A DNA stretch of 36,290 bases from positions 1-36,290 of the forward strand of contig RECI01000225.1 in assembly GCA_007694095.1 (NCBI GenBank). Direction: 5' to 3'. The notes beneath the pieces were generated by a model, which was given only the letters and a program-made list of their open reading frames with translations, ran no database searches and was not told the origin of the DNA. This document shows, one piece after another, positions 17,150 to 24,927 of this stretch (position 1 is the stretch's first letter; each line of letters begins with the position of its first letter). The stretch comes from Balneolaceae bacterium (GTDB lineage Bacteria > Bacteroidota > Rhodothermia > Balneolales > Balneolaceae). A program made the translations under genes and the position numbers.

Positions 17150-17200
17150 TCGGTTTATCGGTCTTTCGGTCTTTCCCCTTCTTGATTGGCGATAAACCGA
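17150..17200. repeat. 11-bp perfect inverted repeat
   Basis: TCGGTTTATCG at 17150-17160 pairs perfectly with CGATAAACCGA at 17190-17200 across a 29-nt pyrimidine-rich loop that itself repeats GGTCTTTC. It could be a terminator stem or part of a repeat element. No gene ends close enough to decide. Confidence 0.55.
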
Positions 17201-17408
17201 GTGACCTATTTTTATTCTGTGATTCTACCACTTTTTTAATGGATTCGGATGATATTGGAATTTTGTGATGGGGGGTTTTTAGTTTTTAGTGTTTAGTTTA
17301 CCAGTCGAGTTATCGAGACTGTCGCTACCACTCCAGCTTTTCATTTTCAATCCTGATAAAACCGTTCAACTCTGCCAGGTGGCGGAAAAACACCGCTACT
17401 CTGGCAGG

Positions 17409-17440
17409 TTTCACTTTTCACTTTTCACTTTTCACTTTTT
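17409..17440 (+). repeat. Tandem heptamer repeat (TTTTCAC)x4
   Basis: About four head-to-tail copies of TTTTCAC with a T-rich end lie about 44 nt beyond the 3' end of the DUF1684 gene. They directly follow the CTGCCAG/CTGGCAG hairpin at 17372-17407. It is simple-sequence DNA with no spacers, so not a CRISPR. Confidence 0.7.
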
Positions 17441-17483
17441 TACCCATTAAATTAGTGGTAGAACCAATTCTTTTAATAGGATA

Positions 17484-18407
17484 CTATATACCAGCCCAAT
17501 CAACAGGCCTTTTTTCTCCAGCCGGAATGGCGATATCCAGCCTGTTCCGGGGTGGAGGAAGCTGGCAGGTGGTGAATGTATTAAATGCACAAGGCGGATT
17601 GTAAGCTTTATTGAAATCGATGATTGTATTTCCGTTTTCATCCGGAAAAGGGATGATCATATACCGTCCGGCGTGGTATGTTTCCGTTTGGTTAGTATGA
17701 TCAGCGAAAATGATGAATAATCCCGTGTTTGCCTCAAATGCAATCAGGGAATAATGATTGCCTTCAGCAAAAAAGTCGACATTCCCGGGTGAAAAACGCT
17801 CTACTTCTTCACCGATCACATTATCAAGGGTGATCGAAATACTGTCGGTATTCGCTGTAAACCTGGCCTTTAAATGCCACTCCGGTTTTACCGGGTAATA
17901 GGGGAAACCGTCAAACGCATCCGCTTTAGGATTATCTTTGTTGTATAATCGAACCCCATGATCATTTCCGCGGCTGTCAATGAACCATTCAAGCTGTTCA
18001 TGTATTATACGCGGGCGGTTCTCACCGTCAAAGATTATGAATTCAGAAACCGGTTCATCATTGTGTAAAATGGTTACTCCTTCGGCAACTCTCATGGTAA
18101 TGATCCCGTCTTCCAGTGTCATGATTCCGGCATGTTGCGGAATCGTCCCTTCAGGAAAAACCAGATCCTGGTCATTCCCGCTGCCAAAGCTGTTTCCACC
18201 CTCCTCAAGCCAGTAGATACCATCGAGCCGAAGCCAGTTTGTAGGCCCCTTTAAAACGTTGACGCGGTTATCTTTCCACTCCTGAAGTGAATCATAGTAA
18301 TTTTCAGGCAATGGAGCCTGCCCGTGATCCCGATTCATGCAGCCGGTAAGCAAAAAGATTACTACGGCAGTCAATGCAAAAACAGGTTTGGTTAAAGTAT
18401 TATTCAT
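17484..18407 (-). CDS. DUF1684 lipoprotein (downstream copy)
   Basis: 307 aa. The signal peptide ends in a lipobox (LLTGC, Cys22), so it is predicted to be a lipid-anchored envelope protein. The rest is one DUF1684 domain: NWLRLDGIYWLEEGGNSFGSG near the start, FPEGTIPQHAG, then a C-terminal block with DGFPYYPVKPEWH, NKAYNPPCAFN and FTTCQLPPPRNRL. The two cysteines in PPCAFN and FTTCQLP are shared with its neighbour. The family has no established function. It starts 3 nt after the stop of its upstream paralogue, so the two form an operon born of tandem duplication. Confidence 0.88.
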   Translation of the reverse strand: MNNTLTKPVFALTAVVIFLLTGCMNRDHGQAPLPENYYDSLQEWKDNRVNVLKGPTNWLRLDGIYWLEEGGNSFGSGNDQDLVFPEGTIPQHAGIMTLEDGIITMRVAEGVTILHNDEPVSEFIIFDGENRPRIIHEQLEWFIDSRGNDHGVRLYNKDNPKADAFDGFPYYPVKPEWHLKARFTANTDSISITLDNVIGEEVERFSPGNVDFFAEGNHYSLIAFEANTGLFIIFADHTNQTETYHAGRYMIIPFPDENGNTIIDFNKAYNPPCAFNTFTTCQLPPPRNRLDIAIPAGEKRPVDWAGI

Positions 18408-18410
18408 CGG

Positions 18411-19334
18411 TTACTCAGTGATCTGAAGGCCTGTCCAATCAACCGGGCGTTTTTCTCCGGTGGTTATGGCAACCGGGAGCCGGTTTTGAGGAGGCGGAAG
18501 CTGACAGGTTGTAAAGATATTGAACGCACAGGGCGGATTGTAAGCCTTGTTAAAATCGATGACCGTAAAATCACTTCCTGGTTCAGGATAATCAATGTAC
18601 ATGTAGCGGCCTGCCTGGTAAGTTTCGGTACGGTTAGTCTCATCAGCAAAGATGATGAACATTCGTTCTCCTCCCTCCAATGCATCCAGTGAGTACAGGT
18701 TCCCATCAATCGTGAATTCAAGAACTCCTGGTGCCGTAGCATCCACCTGCTGGCCAAGTACATTTACAATCGGGATTGTAGTGTCTTCAGCATTGGGTAT
18801 AAAACGTGCCTGCCGGTGCCATTCGGGGTCAACCGGATATGAAGGAAATCCTTCAAACGCATCCGCTTTTTCATTTTCCTTGTTATAAAGGCGGATCGCT
18901 TTCAGATCATCGCGGGTAATAACGAACCACTCCAGGTTGCCATATTCAACTGCCGGAGTTTCGTTGCCATCATCCAGGATAAATTCCGATACCAACGCGC
19001 CATCATGAGAAATATTGACGCCTTCGATCGGAATCATTTTTACGATTCCGTCTTCAAGTATAAATGTACCGGCAATTTCAGGGATTGTACCCGCCGGAAA
19101 TTGAATATCCGCATGTGCGCCGCTGCCAAACGTATTTTCACCCTCTTCGAGCAGGTACATTCCTGCAAGCCGGAGCCATCCGGTTGGTTCTTTGAGACGA
19201 TCGATCCGGTTTTGTTGCCACTCCTCAACCTGTTCATGATAATTATCTGGCACAGGGGCAATACCTGGTTCAGTATCACTGCATCCGGAAAGGATCATCA
19301 ATGCAATGAGGCCTTGAAACAATATTTTATTCAT
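18411..19334 (-). CDS. DUF1684 lipoprotein (upstream copy)
   Basis: 307 aa, the same length as its downstream neighbour and clearly homologous along the whole chain. It has a short signal peptide with lipobox ILSGC (Cys18), GWLRLAGMYLLEEGENTFGSG, FPAGTIPEIAG, EGFPSYPVDPEWH, NKAYNPPCAFN and FTTCQLPPPQNRL. The signal peptide and the central residues about 90-200 have drifted most, while the C-terminal block is nearly unchanged. It is probably surface or periplasmic, and its function is unknown. Translation of the two copies is likely coupled given the 3-nt gap. Confidence 0.88.
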   Translation of the reverse strand: MNKILFQGLIALMILSGCSDTEPGIAPVPDNYHEQVEEWQQNRIDRLKEPTGWLRLAGMYLLEEGENTFGSGAHADIQFPAGTIPEIAGTFILEDGIVKMIPIEGVNISHDGALVSEFILDDGNETPAVEYGNLEWFVITRDDLKAIRLYNKENEKADAFEGFPSYPVDPEWHRQARFIPNAEDTTIPIVNVLGQQVDATAPGVLEFTIDGNLYSLDALEGGERMFIIFADETNRTETYQAGRYMYIDYPEPGSDFTVIDFNKAYNPPCAFNIFTTCQLPPPQNRLPVAITTGEKRPVDWTGLQITE

Positions 19335-19453
19335 TTATTTACGATTTAATCAGACACATTCAATGTAACAAAATAAGTGCCATATATTTATCTCATAACG
19401 GTAACAAGTAAGCCATATTTAGCAGACTGTATGCTACTGTGTCTTGCAGGTTA

Positions 19454-19813
19454 TTACCATGTCTTTTCAAAACTCTCTTTTGATGGGATTTGTTCATCTT
19501 TCACCCAGTAACTTTTATGTGCTGATGATAGCATTAGAGGATCTTTATATTGTAATCGTGAAATCATTGCCAGTGGAAAAAGGATTAAATAAAAAATCAG
19601 GGCTAATAATATATTGGGAATGATATAGGAGAGAAGCCTGGCAAGGCCCATCCAGGTAATATGGATCAGTTTACTGACACGATCGGAAATACCCAAAACC
19701 CCGGTAACAATTGCAGCAATCAGCATGAAATGCCAGGAAGTGAAAAAATAGATCACGATAAAACCGGTAGTGATGACAAGAACCGTAGACTTCGTATTTT
19801 CTTTTTGTTGCAT
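19454..19813 (-). CDS. SxtJ-like small membrane protein
   Basis: 119 aa with three hydrophobic segments (about 10-30, 31-46 and 58-84) and a soluble C-terminal tail ending in KESFEKTW. By size, topology and position after a carbamoyltransferase and a DUF5989 protein it fits the SxtJ family, named from the saxitoxin cluster, where sxtI, sxtJ and sxtK sit together. The molecular role is unknown. The start ATG is 18 nt after the DUF5989 stop and is the last gene of the cassette. No other natural-product genes lie nearby, so a toxin pathway is not implied. Confidence 0.75.
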   Translation of the reverse strand: MQQKENTKSTVLVITTGFIVIYFFTSWHFMLIAAIVTGVLGISDRVSKLIHITWMGLARLLSYIIPNILLALIFYLILFPLAMISRLQYKDPLMLSSAHKSYWVKDEQIPSKESFEKTW

Positions 19814-19831
19814 AAGAATAAAAAGCGATGG

Positions 19832-19981
19832 TCAAAATAGGGTATAAATGAATGGTGCCAGTGAACTTCCGCCGCCTATCACAATCAAAATTCCCAGTAA
19901 AAGCAAGACAATAATCACAGGTGCCAGAAGGAATTTTTTCCTCTCCCTGATATAATAAAGGATGTCTTTAATGGTTTCCAT
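19832..19981 (-). CDS. DUF5989 / SxtK-like single-pass membrane protein
   Basis: 49-aa protein read from the minus strand. It begins METIKDILYYIRERKKF, continues with the hydrophobic stretch LAPVIIVLLLLGILIVI, and ends GGGSSLAPFIYTLF. An amphipathic basic N-terminus, one membrane helix and a GGGS turn before a short hydrophobic end are the hallmarks of DUF5989. It lies between the carbamoyltransferase (103 nt upstream) and the SxtJ-like gene (18 nt downstream), the usual place for this family. Function unknown; probably a membrane partner of the carbamoyltransferase. Confidence 0.85.
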   Translation of the reverse strand: METIKDILYYIRERKKFLLAPVIIVLLLLGILIVIGGGSSLAPFIYTLF

Positions 19982-20083
19982 CGCGGGTAATGATTACACT
20001 TATTAATAAAATACGTAAATCCGGTTTAATAGTGTATGATTCATCAACGGTATAAGTATGATAGTGGATAGACATCAAATACT

Positions 20084-21928
20084 TTATTTCTGTGCACTTT
20101 TCAGCAGCATATAATTTTCAAGTACCAGGCAATCCATTTCTGTGTTCATGAAGCACCGGTAAGCATCGTCCGGCGAGCAGACAATCGGCTCTCCCCTGAC
20201 GTTAAAACTGGTATTTATCAGGATACCGAATCCGGTTTTCAGTTTGAATGTTTGCAGTAATGCCCAAAAGTCGGGGTTGGTTTCTTTATGAACGGTTTGG
20301 ACACGGGCGGAAAAATCGACATGGGTAACTGCCGGAATATCACTTCGAAGATGATACAATTTCCCGGACAGTTCTTTTTGGTGGTAATCCTCAGGAACAG
20401 CATGGCGCCGTTCCTGTTTTACATCAGCTACAAGAAGCATATAGGGGGATGGACTGTTCAGATCAAAATACTCCGTGGAATCTTCAGCCAATACAGCAGG
20501 TGCAAACGGGCGAAAGCTTTCCCTGTACTTAATTTTCAGGTTCAGCTTTTTCTGCATTTCTGAATTTCTAGCATCTCCCAAAATACTCCGGTTGCCCAGT
20601 GCCCTCGGGCCAAATTCCATTTTACCGCGAAACCAACCGATTACTTTCCCTTCATCTATCAAACCGGCTGTTTTATCACACAACTCCTGAAAGTTATCGA
20701 AGTGTATATATGTGGCCTTGTATTTATTCAGGGTTTGAAGAATCTCCTTTTCAGAATAATATGGCCCAAGATAAGCACCATTCATGGCATCCTGGCTGTT
20801 CACCGGTTTTCTCTCCTGATCAAAATAGATATGATGGGCTAACAGCGCCCCGCCAATGGCACCCCCGGCATCGCCCGCTGCCGGCTGTATCCAGATATCA
20901 TCGAATAAGCCGCTTCTCAGCAATTTTCCATTTGCCACACAATTCAGTGCAACCCCGCCGGCAAGGCAGAGATATTTGGCGCCGGTTAACCGTTTTGCCT
21001 CTGCCCCCATCTTTTCAACAATCTCTTCCGTTACCTTCTGAATGGCATACGCCAGGTTACAATGGTGCTGATTATAATCGCTTTCCGGTTTTTGTTTCGG
21101 AATTCCAAATAATGTTTCCCACCTTGATTGATGAATCATGGTGAGGCCGGTGGCATAATTGAAGTAATCCTGGTTTAATCTGATCGAACCGTCGTTCCGG
21201 ATATCAACTATTTCGGATTTTATTTTTTGGATAAATGAATGCGTTTCGCCTGATTCCGGATCGCCATAGGGTGCAAGTCCCATGAGTTTATATTCTCCTG
21301 AGTTTACCCTGAACCCAAGAAAATAGGTAAATGCGGAGTAGAGCAGTCCCACCGAATGGGGAAACCGAAGTTCCATCATTTTTTTTATGGAATTTTCCTT
21401 GCCATGTGCAATGGAAGCCGTTGCCCATTCACCCACACCATCGATTGTCAAAATTGCGGCTTCACGGAACGGTGAAGGGAAAAACGCGCTGGCTGCATGA
21501 GACATATGATGTTCCGGAAACAATAGCCGAAGTTTTTTTTTATCATAGTTTTCAATTTCAGACAATCCATCCCGGATCATTTTTTTGATAAACATTTTCT
21601 CCCGAAGCCAGACCGGAATCGAGACAAGAAACTGTCTGAGTCCGCGGGGAGCAAAAGCGTAATAAGTTTCAAGAAGCCGTTCGAATTTTAACAGGGGTTT
21701 ATCATAAAAAACAACGGCATCAAGCTCATCTATAGATGTACCGGTGTGTTCAAGGCAAAAACGGATGGCTTGAACGGGGAAATCTGCGGTGTGTTTTTCT
21801 CTTGTAAACCTTTCTTCCTGTGCTGCGGCTGCAATCACGCCATCAATGAATATCGCCGCGGCTGAATCATGATAAAATGCTGCTATTCCTAAGATTTTTT
21901 TTCCGGACACTTGGTTGGTCACTATCAT
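20084..21928 (-). CDS. Carbamoyltransferase (NodU/CmcH/SxtI family)
   Basis: 614 aa. O-carbamoyltransferases of this family move a carbamoyl group from carbamoyl phosphate via carbamoyl-AMP to a hydroxyl of a sugar or small molecule. The N-terminal Kae1-like domain shows ILGIAAFYHDSAAAIF, QEERFTREKH, the metal-binding EHHMSHAASAFF and LTIDGVGEW, then EYKLMGLAPYGDP. The C-terminal domain has GWFRGKMEFGPRALGNRS, INTSFNVRGEPIV and a CFMNTEMDCLVL end. It is complete and cytoplasmic. DUF5989 and SxtJ-like genes follow it on the same strand. The acceptor is unknown; no sugar-nucleotide or polyketide genes are nearby to suggest one. It is distinct from HypF, which has extra domains. Confidence 0.92.
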   Translation of the reverse strand: MIVTNQVSGKKILGIAAFYHDSAAAIFIDGVIAAAAQEERFTREKHTADFPVQAIRFCLEHTGTSIDELDAVVFYDKPLLKFERLLETYYAFAPRGLRQFLVSIPVWLREKMFIKKMIRDGLSEIENYDKKKLRLLFPEHHMSHAASAFFPSPFREAAILTIDGVGEWATASIAHGKENSIKKMMELRFPHSVGLLYSAFTYFLGFRVNSGEYKLMGLAPYGDPESGETHSFIQKIKSEIVDIRNDGSIRLNQDYFNYATGLTMIHQSRWETLFGIPKQKPESDYNQHHCNLAYAIQKVTEEIVEKMGAEAKRLTGAKYLCLAGGVALNCVANGKLLRSGLFDDIWIQPAAGDAGGAIGGALLAHHIYFDQERKPVNSQDAMNGAYLGPYYSEKEILQTLNKYKATYIHFDNFQELCDKTAGLIDEGKVIGWFRGKMEFGPRALGNRSILGDARNSEMQKKLNLKIKYRESFRPFAPAVLAEDSTEYFDLNSPSPYMLLVADVKQERRHAVPEDYHQKELSGKLYHLRSDIPAVTHVDFSARVQTVHKETNPDFWALLQTFKLKTGFGILINTSFNVRGEPIVCSPDDAYRCFMNTEMDCLVLENYMLLKSAQK

Positions 21929-22070
21929 AATATTAATATCTCAAAATAAACACTTTGCGCACTTTTCGTTCTTTGTGGCAGAAAAACATAGGGTAGTTAC
22001 ACAAAAACGATTACTCATCAAAAATGAATTTTTTGCAGAATTCTCATTCACAGATATGGACAGACAGCAA

Positions 22071-23969
22071 TCATTCATCTGCAGTAAAAACCGCCTGGGT
22101 TTCGAGAAAAAACAACCCAACCTGAAGTAATAATCTTTCAGTGGCTGTCAGATTGGATATTTCTTCGATAATTGCGATTGTAAGTTCAGGTTGGTCGGTA
22201 ATAATGCCATGTACACCTTTTAAAATAGCATTGATCATACCTTCCCTGTCGTTAATTGTCCAGGAATATACATTTACTCCCCTGTCAATCGCCCTCTTCA
22301 TCAGTTCTGGAGTGACACCGGCTTGATTCACTGATAAAAATTGAACCGGCAACCTGCTGATATCCCCCCTTGCCACGGCTGATACATATCCTGTCTCTAT
22401 ATCAGGTGCCAGTTCGCTAACCTGTTCCACTGCACGAATATTCATTGATTTCAGGAGGACCTGGCTTTCCATTTCATAATTCCTGACCAGTTCGATAGTT
22501 TTTTCAGCCAGTTCCGGGTAAAAGCCATAATACTTCAGTTCAATCATCAGTATAATCTTGTTTTTTGCCCGTTCTAAGTATTCACTCAATATTGGAATAT
22601 GTAATTCCGAATCAGGATAGCTGCCGTCTGTTATGAGGCGCAGCTGACTGAGTTCTTCATCACTGATTTCAGTAATTTTTCTTGGATCGCCCGCAACGCG
22701 CATCAGGTCTTCATCATGCAATAGAACAACGGTGCCATCCGCAGTTAACTGTACATCAATTTCAACGATATCGGCACCGATAGAAACAGAGTTTTGCAAC
22801 GCAGGCAGGCTGTTTTCAGGTGCACCGAGTGCATTGGCCCTGTGTGCGATAACCTGTATGTTTCTGTAACTTTCCGGAACATCCACAACAAGAAAGGATG
22901 CCGTAAAACTGCCGGAGATCAGAATCAAAATCAGCAGGAAAGCCCATACAGGTTTGGTCCACATTGTAAAAAGCCGCACTGTTTTATGTGTAAGATTTAA
23001 AAAACCGGGAGGCTCAGGCAGGAGCTGCGGCTGGCTGAAGCTGTAATAAAATTTGGTAATAATCACAGAAATCAACGAAAAACCAAAAAAGGAGATCACA
23101 ACACCAGCCAAAAAACTTGTGAAGAAATATCCGCCTGCAATTAATGAAAGGAGCCTAAGCGATTCAAAAGAATTTGAAGCCCACTCTGTTATATAAATAA
23201 AAACGGACAATAGTATTGCATCTGTAAAAATTCGCAGGAAAAACCATGCTAAAGCTGCAAACCCTACTATTTTTAAGAATTTCAATGTTTGGCTTATCGG
23301 AGCGCGCCAGACTTTTTTTAAAGCTTCAATGAAGGATTTATCACCTTCGAGATAAGCCGGAATTCCCGGGAGCAGGCATGCAGTGATTATCAAACATGTG
23401 AAAAGCCAGGCCAGTACCCATATACCACCGAAGATAAGTGCACGGTACCACTCCGGTGGCGTGGCAATCCAGTAATAATTCAGGTCAAACTCACTTAAAA
23501 AAAAGTAGTAAACAATACCCAGCCCCATTGTGAGTGGTATGAGAGATACGATAAATCCCAGTACTGTAAGGGCACAAATTTTAATCAATACAGGAATTCT
23601 GGCTGCTACACGAATTGCAGTATCACGTACTGAAACGGTATCACCAAGCAGATGTCCGCGGGTAATTTGGTAGAGCCCGGCATACCTGATTATCAGGCCA
23701 ACAGGTGTAATGAGTATGATACCAAAGAGATAGAGAAAGCCGGATGGTGATCTAAACCAGGTGTAAAGGTCCTCATTGCCTACGAATAACCGGTCACCCC
23801 TGAAAACTGCCCAATCGAAAAAAGAAGCCAATAGCGGTGCGATAAGTGCGCTAAAAACAAGGAAAACCAGGAAAGTCCAGCCTGCCATGGGTTTCCACAA
23901 CTTCAACACAGACTTCCAGGAAGATGTAAGAAGGTCATCAAAAAAGAAATTGTACAGTTTTTGAAACAT
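22071..23969 (-). CDS. Membrane-anchored glycerophosphodiester phosphodiesterase
   Basis: 632 aa from the ATG at 23969. A TTG six codons earlier is possible but less likely. Residues 1 to about 375 hold about eight hydrophobic membrane segments, the 'GDPD membrane domain' type. The C-terminal 240 residues are a GDPD TIM barrel with the catalytic IAHRANALGAPENS (His-Arg and Glu), ADIVEIDVQLTADG (metal Glu/Asp), VLLHDEDLMR and IELKYYG. The last part has the usual VNVYSWTIND and HGIITDQPE. It likely cleaves glycerophosphodiesters or phospholipid head groups at the membrane. The same fusion is known in Firmicutes. It precedes the carbamoyltransferase by 142 nt on the same strand. In that gap only degenerate repeat-like sequence is seen. 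Confidence 0.9.
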   Translation of the reverse strand: MFQKLYNFFFDDLLTSSWKSVLKLWKPMAGWTFLVFLVFSALIAPLLASFFDWAVFRGDRLFVGNEDLYTWFRSPSGFLYLFGIILITPVGLIIRYAGLYQITRGHLLGDTVSVRDTAIRVAARIPVLIKICALTVLGFIVSLIPLTMGLGIVYYFFLSEFDLNYYWIATPPEWYRALIFGGIWVLAWLFTCLIITACLLPGIPAYLEGDKSFIEALKKVWRAPISQTLKFLKIVGFAALAWFFLRIFTDAILLSVFIYITEWASNSFESLRLLSLIAGGYFFTSFLAGVVISFFGFSLISVIITKFYYSFSQPQLLPEPPGFLNLTHKTVRLFTMWTKPVWAFLLILILISGSFTASFLVVDVPESYRNIQVIAHRANALGAPENSLPALQNSVSIGADIVEIDVQLTADGTVVLLHDEDLMRVAGDPRKITEISDEELSQLRLITDGSYPDSELHIPILSEYLERAKNKIILMIELKYYGFYPELAEKTIELVRNYEMESQVLLKSMNIRAVEQVSELAPDIETGYVSAVARGDISRLPVQFLSVNQAGVTPELMKRAIDRGVNVYSWTINDREGMINAILKGVHGIITDQPELTIAIIEEISNLTATERLLLQVGLFFLETQAVFTADE

Positions 23970-24069
23970 GATGATTGATGTTTCCAATAAAGATAAAATT
24001 CTATGTTGATTAATGTGTTGTGGGCACAGTGAATAGTGTTATAAACGGGTTGTTTTGCAACAGATGACT

Positions 24070-24104
24070 CAGATTTACACAGATAAACCCTCTGTGAAAA
24101 TCTG
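24070..24104. repeat. Hairpin of the 'CACAGATTT' intergenic type
   Basis: Fourteen-base arms (24070-24083 and 24091-24104) pair with one mismatch around a TAAACCC loop. The flanking CTGTGCATTCTGTGG continues the theme. It lies in the divergent space between the GDPD (-) and the C39-like peptidase (+) and may be a dispersed repeat, though only one clear copy is in this window. Confidence 0.5.
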
Positions 24105-24224
24105 TGCATTCTGTGGCAACATATAAACCTCATATTTGTAAAATAAAAATCGATGATTTATTACTATCATTCGTTCTTGTGACGGATACAAACCCGATGA
24201 TGAAACACCAATTGATCTTTGCCA

Positions 24225-24920
24225 ATGCTTAGCGTACCCATAAAAAATCAACCTGATGACACCACTTGCGGCCCTACATGCCTGCATGCTGTTTATGAAT
24301 ATTATAACGATTCGATTGATCTAGAATCGGTGATAGAACAGGTAATCCAACTCGAAGAGGGAGGTACACTTGGAGCTATGCTGGCGGTTCACGCCCTTCA
24401 GAAGGGATTTCAGGCAACCATATATTCGTACAACCTGCTTCTTTTTGATCCAACCTGGAAAGGGAAAAACCGGAACGAAATTATCAGCAAACTGAAAGAA
24501 CAGGCAGCATTTAAAAAAGATATCAAACTTTCCATTGCCACCAACTCGTACATCCGGTTTTTAGAACTCGGAGGCAAACTGCGATTTGAAGATTTACGAT
24601 CGGGCATCATCAGGAGGTATCTTAAAAAAAACCGGCCAGTTATAGCCGGATTAAGTGCCACCTACCTCTATCAAAGTGCCCGCGAGTACGGGCCAAACCT
24701 TATTGATGATGATATTCGCGGTGAATCAACAGGCCATTTTGTTGTGCTGCACGGCTATAACGCCGAAAACAGGGAGGTGTACATTGCTGATCCGTTAAAG
24801 AAAAATCCGGTTTCCGACGGGCAATTTTACAAAATGAAAATAGAGCGTGTGATTAATGCCATTTTACTTGGAATTGTAACATACGATGCCAACCTGATCA
24901 TAATCACACCAAAACCATAG
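24225..24920 (+). CDS. C39-like cysteine peptidase
   Basis: 231 aa. Papain-fold peptidase of the C39-like group. The N-terminal PIKNQPDDTTCGPTCLHAVYE supplies the oxyanion Gln9 and the nucleophile Cys15. GHFVVLHGYN supplies His near residue 173, and VYIADPL the Asp near 191. No signal peptide and no ABC-transporter domains are attached, so it probably acts in the cytoplasm, unlike bacteriocin exporters. The ATG at 24225 is preferred over a TTG at 24219. It is the first of four closely packed genes, with an ATP-grasp ligase 7 nt later. In this setting it may trim or hydrolyse the amide product of the ligases, or remove it from a protein. That role is inferred from context. Confidence 0.85.
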   Translation: MLSVPIKNQPDDTTCGPTCLHAVYEYYNDSIDLESVIEQVIQLEEGGTLGAMLAVHALQKGFQATIYSYNLLLFDPTWKGKNRNEIISKLKEQAAFKKDIKLSIATNSYIRFLELGGKLRFEDLRSGIIRRYLKKNRPVIAGLSATYLYQSAREYGPNLIDDDIRGESTGHFVVLHGYNAENREVYIADPLKKNPVSDGQFYKMKIERVINAILLGIVTYDANLIIITPKP

Positions 24921-24927
24921 AACAAAT

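Larger units (their letters stand above)
16672..17483. other. 812-nt gene-free, palindrome-rich region
   Basis: No believable gene. The short open frames here run through hairpins and have no family resemblance. The stretch is packed with different symmetric elements: a CCCCCTTT/AAAGGGGG hairpin at 16799-16817, nested palindromes at 17012-17092, an 11-bp inverted repeat at 17150-17200, a CTGCCAG/CTGGCAG hairpin at 17372-17407 and a heptamer tandem at 17409-17440. It looks like an accumulation site for REP-like or decayed mobile sequences between two minus-strand genes. Confidence 0.7.

Noticed and set aside
17409-17440. Possible CRISPR
   Set aside because: The repeats are 7-nt units head to tail without spacers, and no cas gene is present.
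20599-21144. 181-codon plus-strand open frame
   Set aside because: It is antisense to the carbamoyltransferase, whose motifs are unmistakable.
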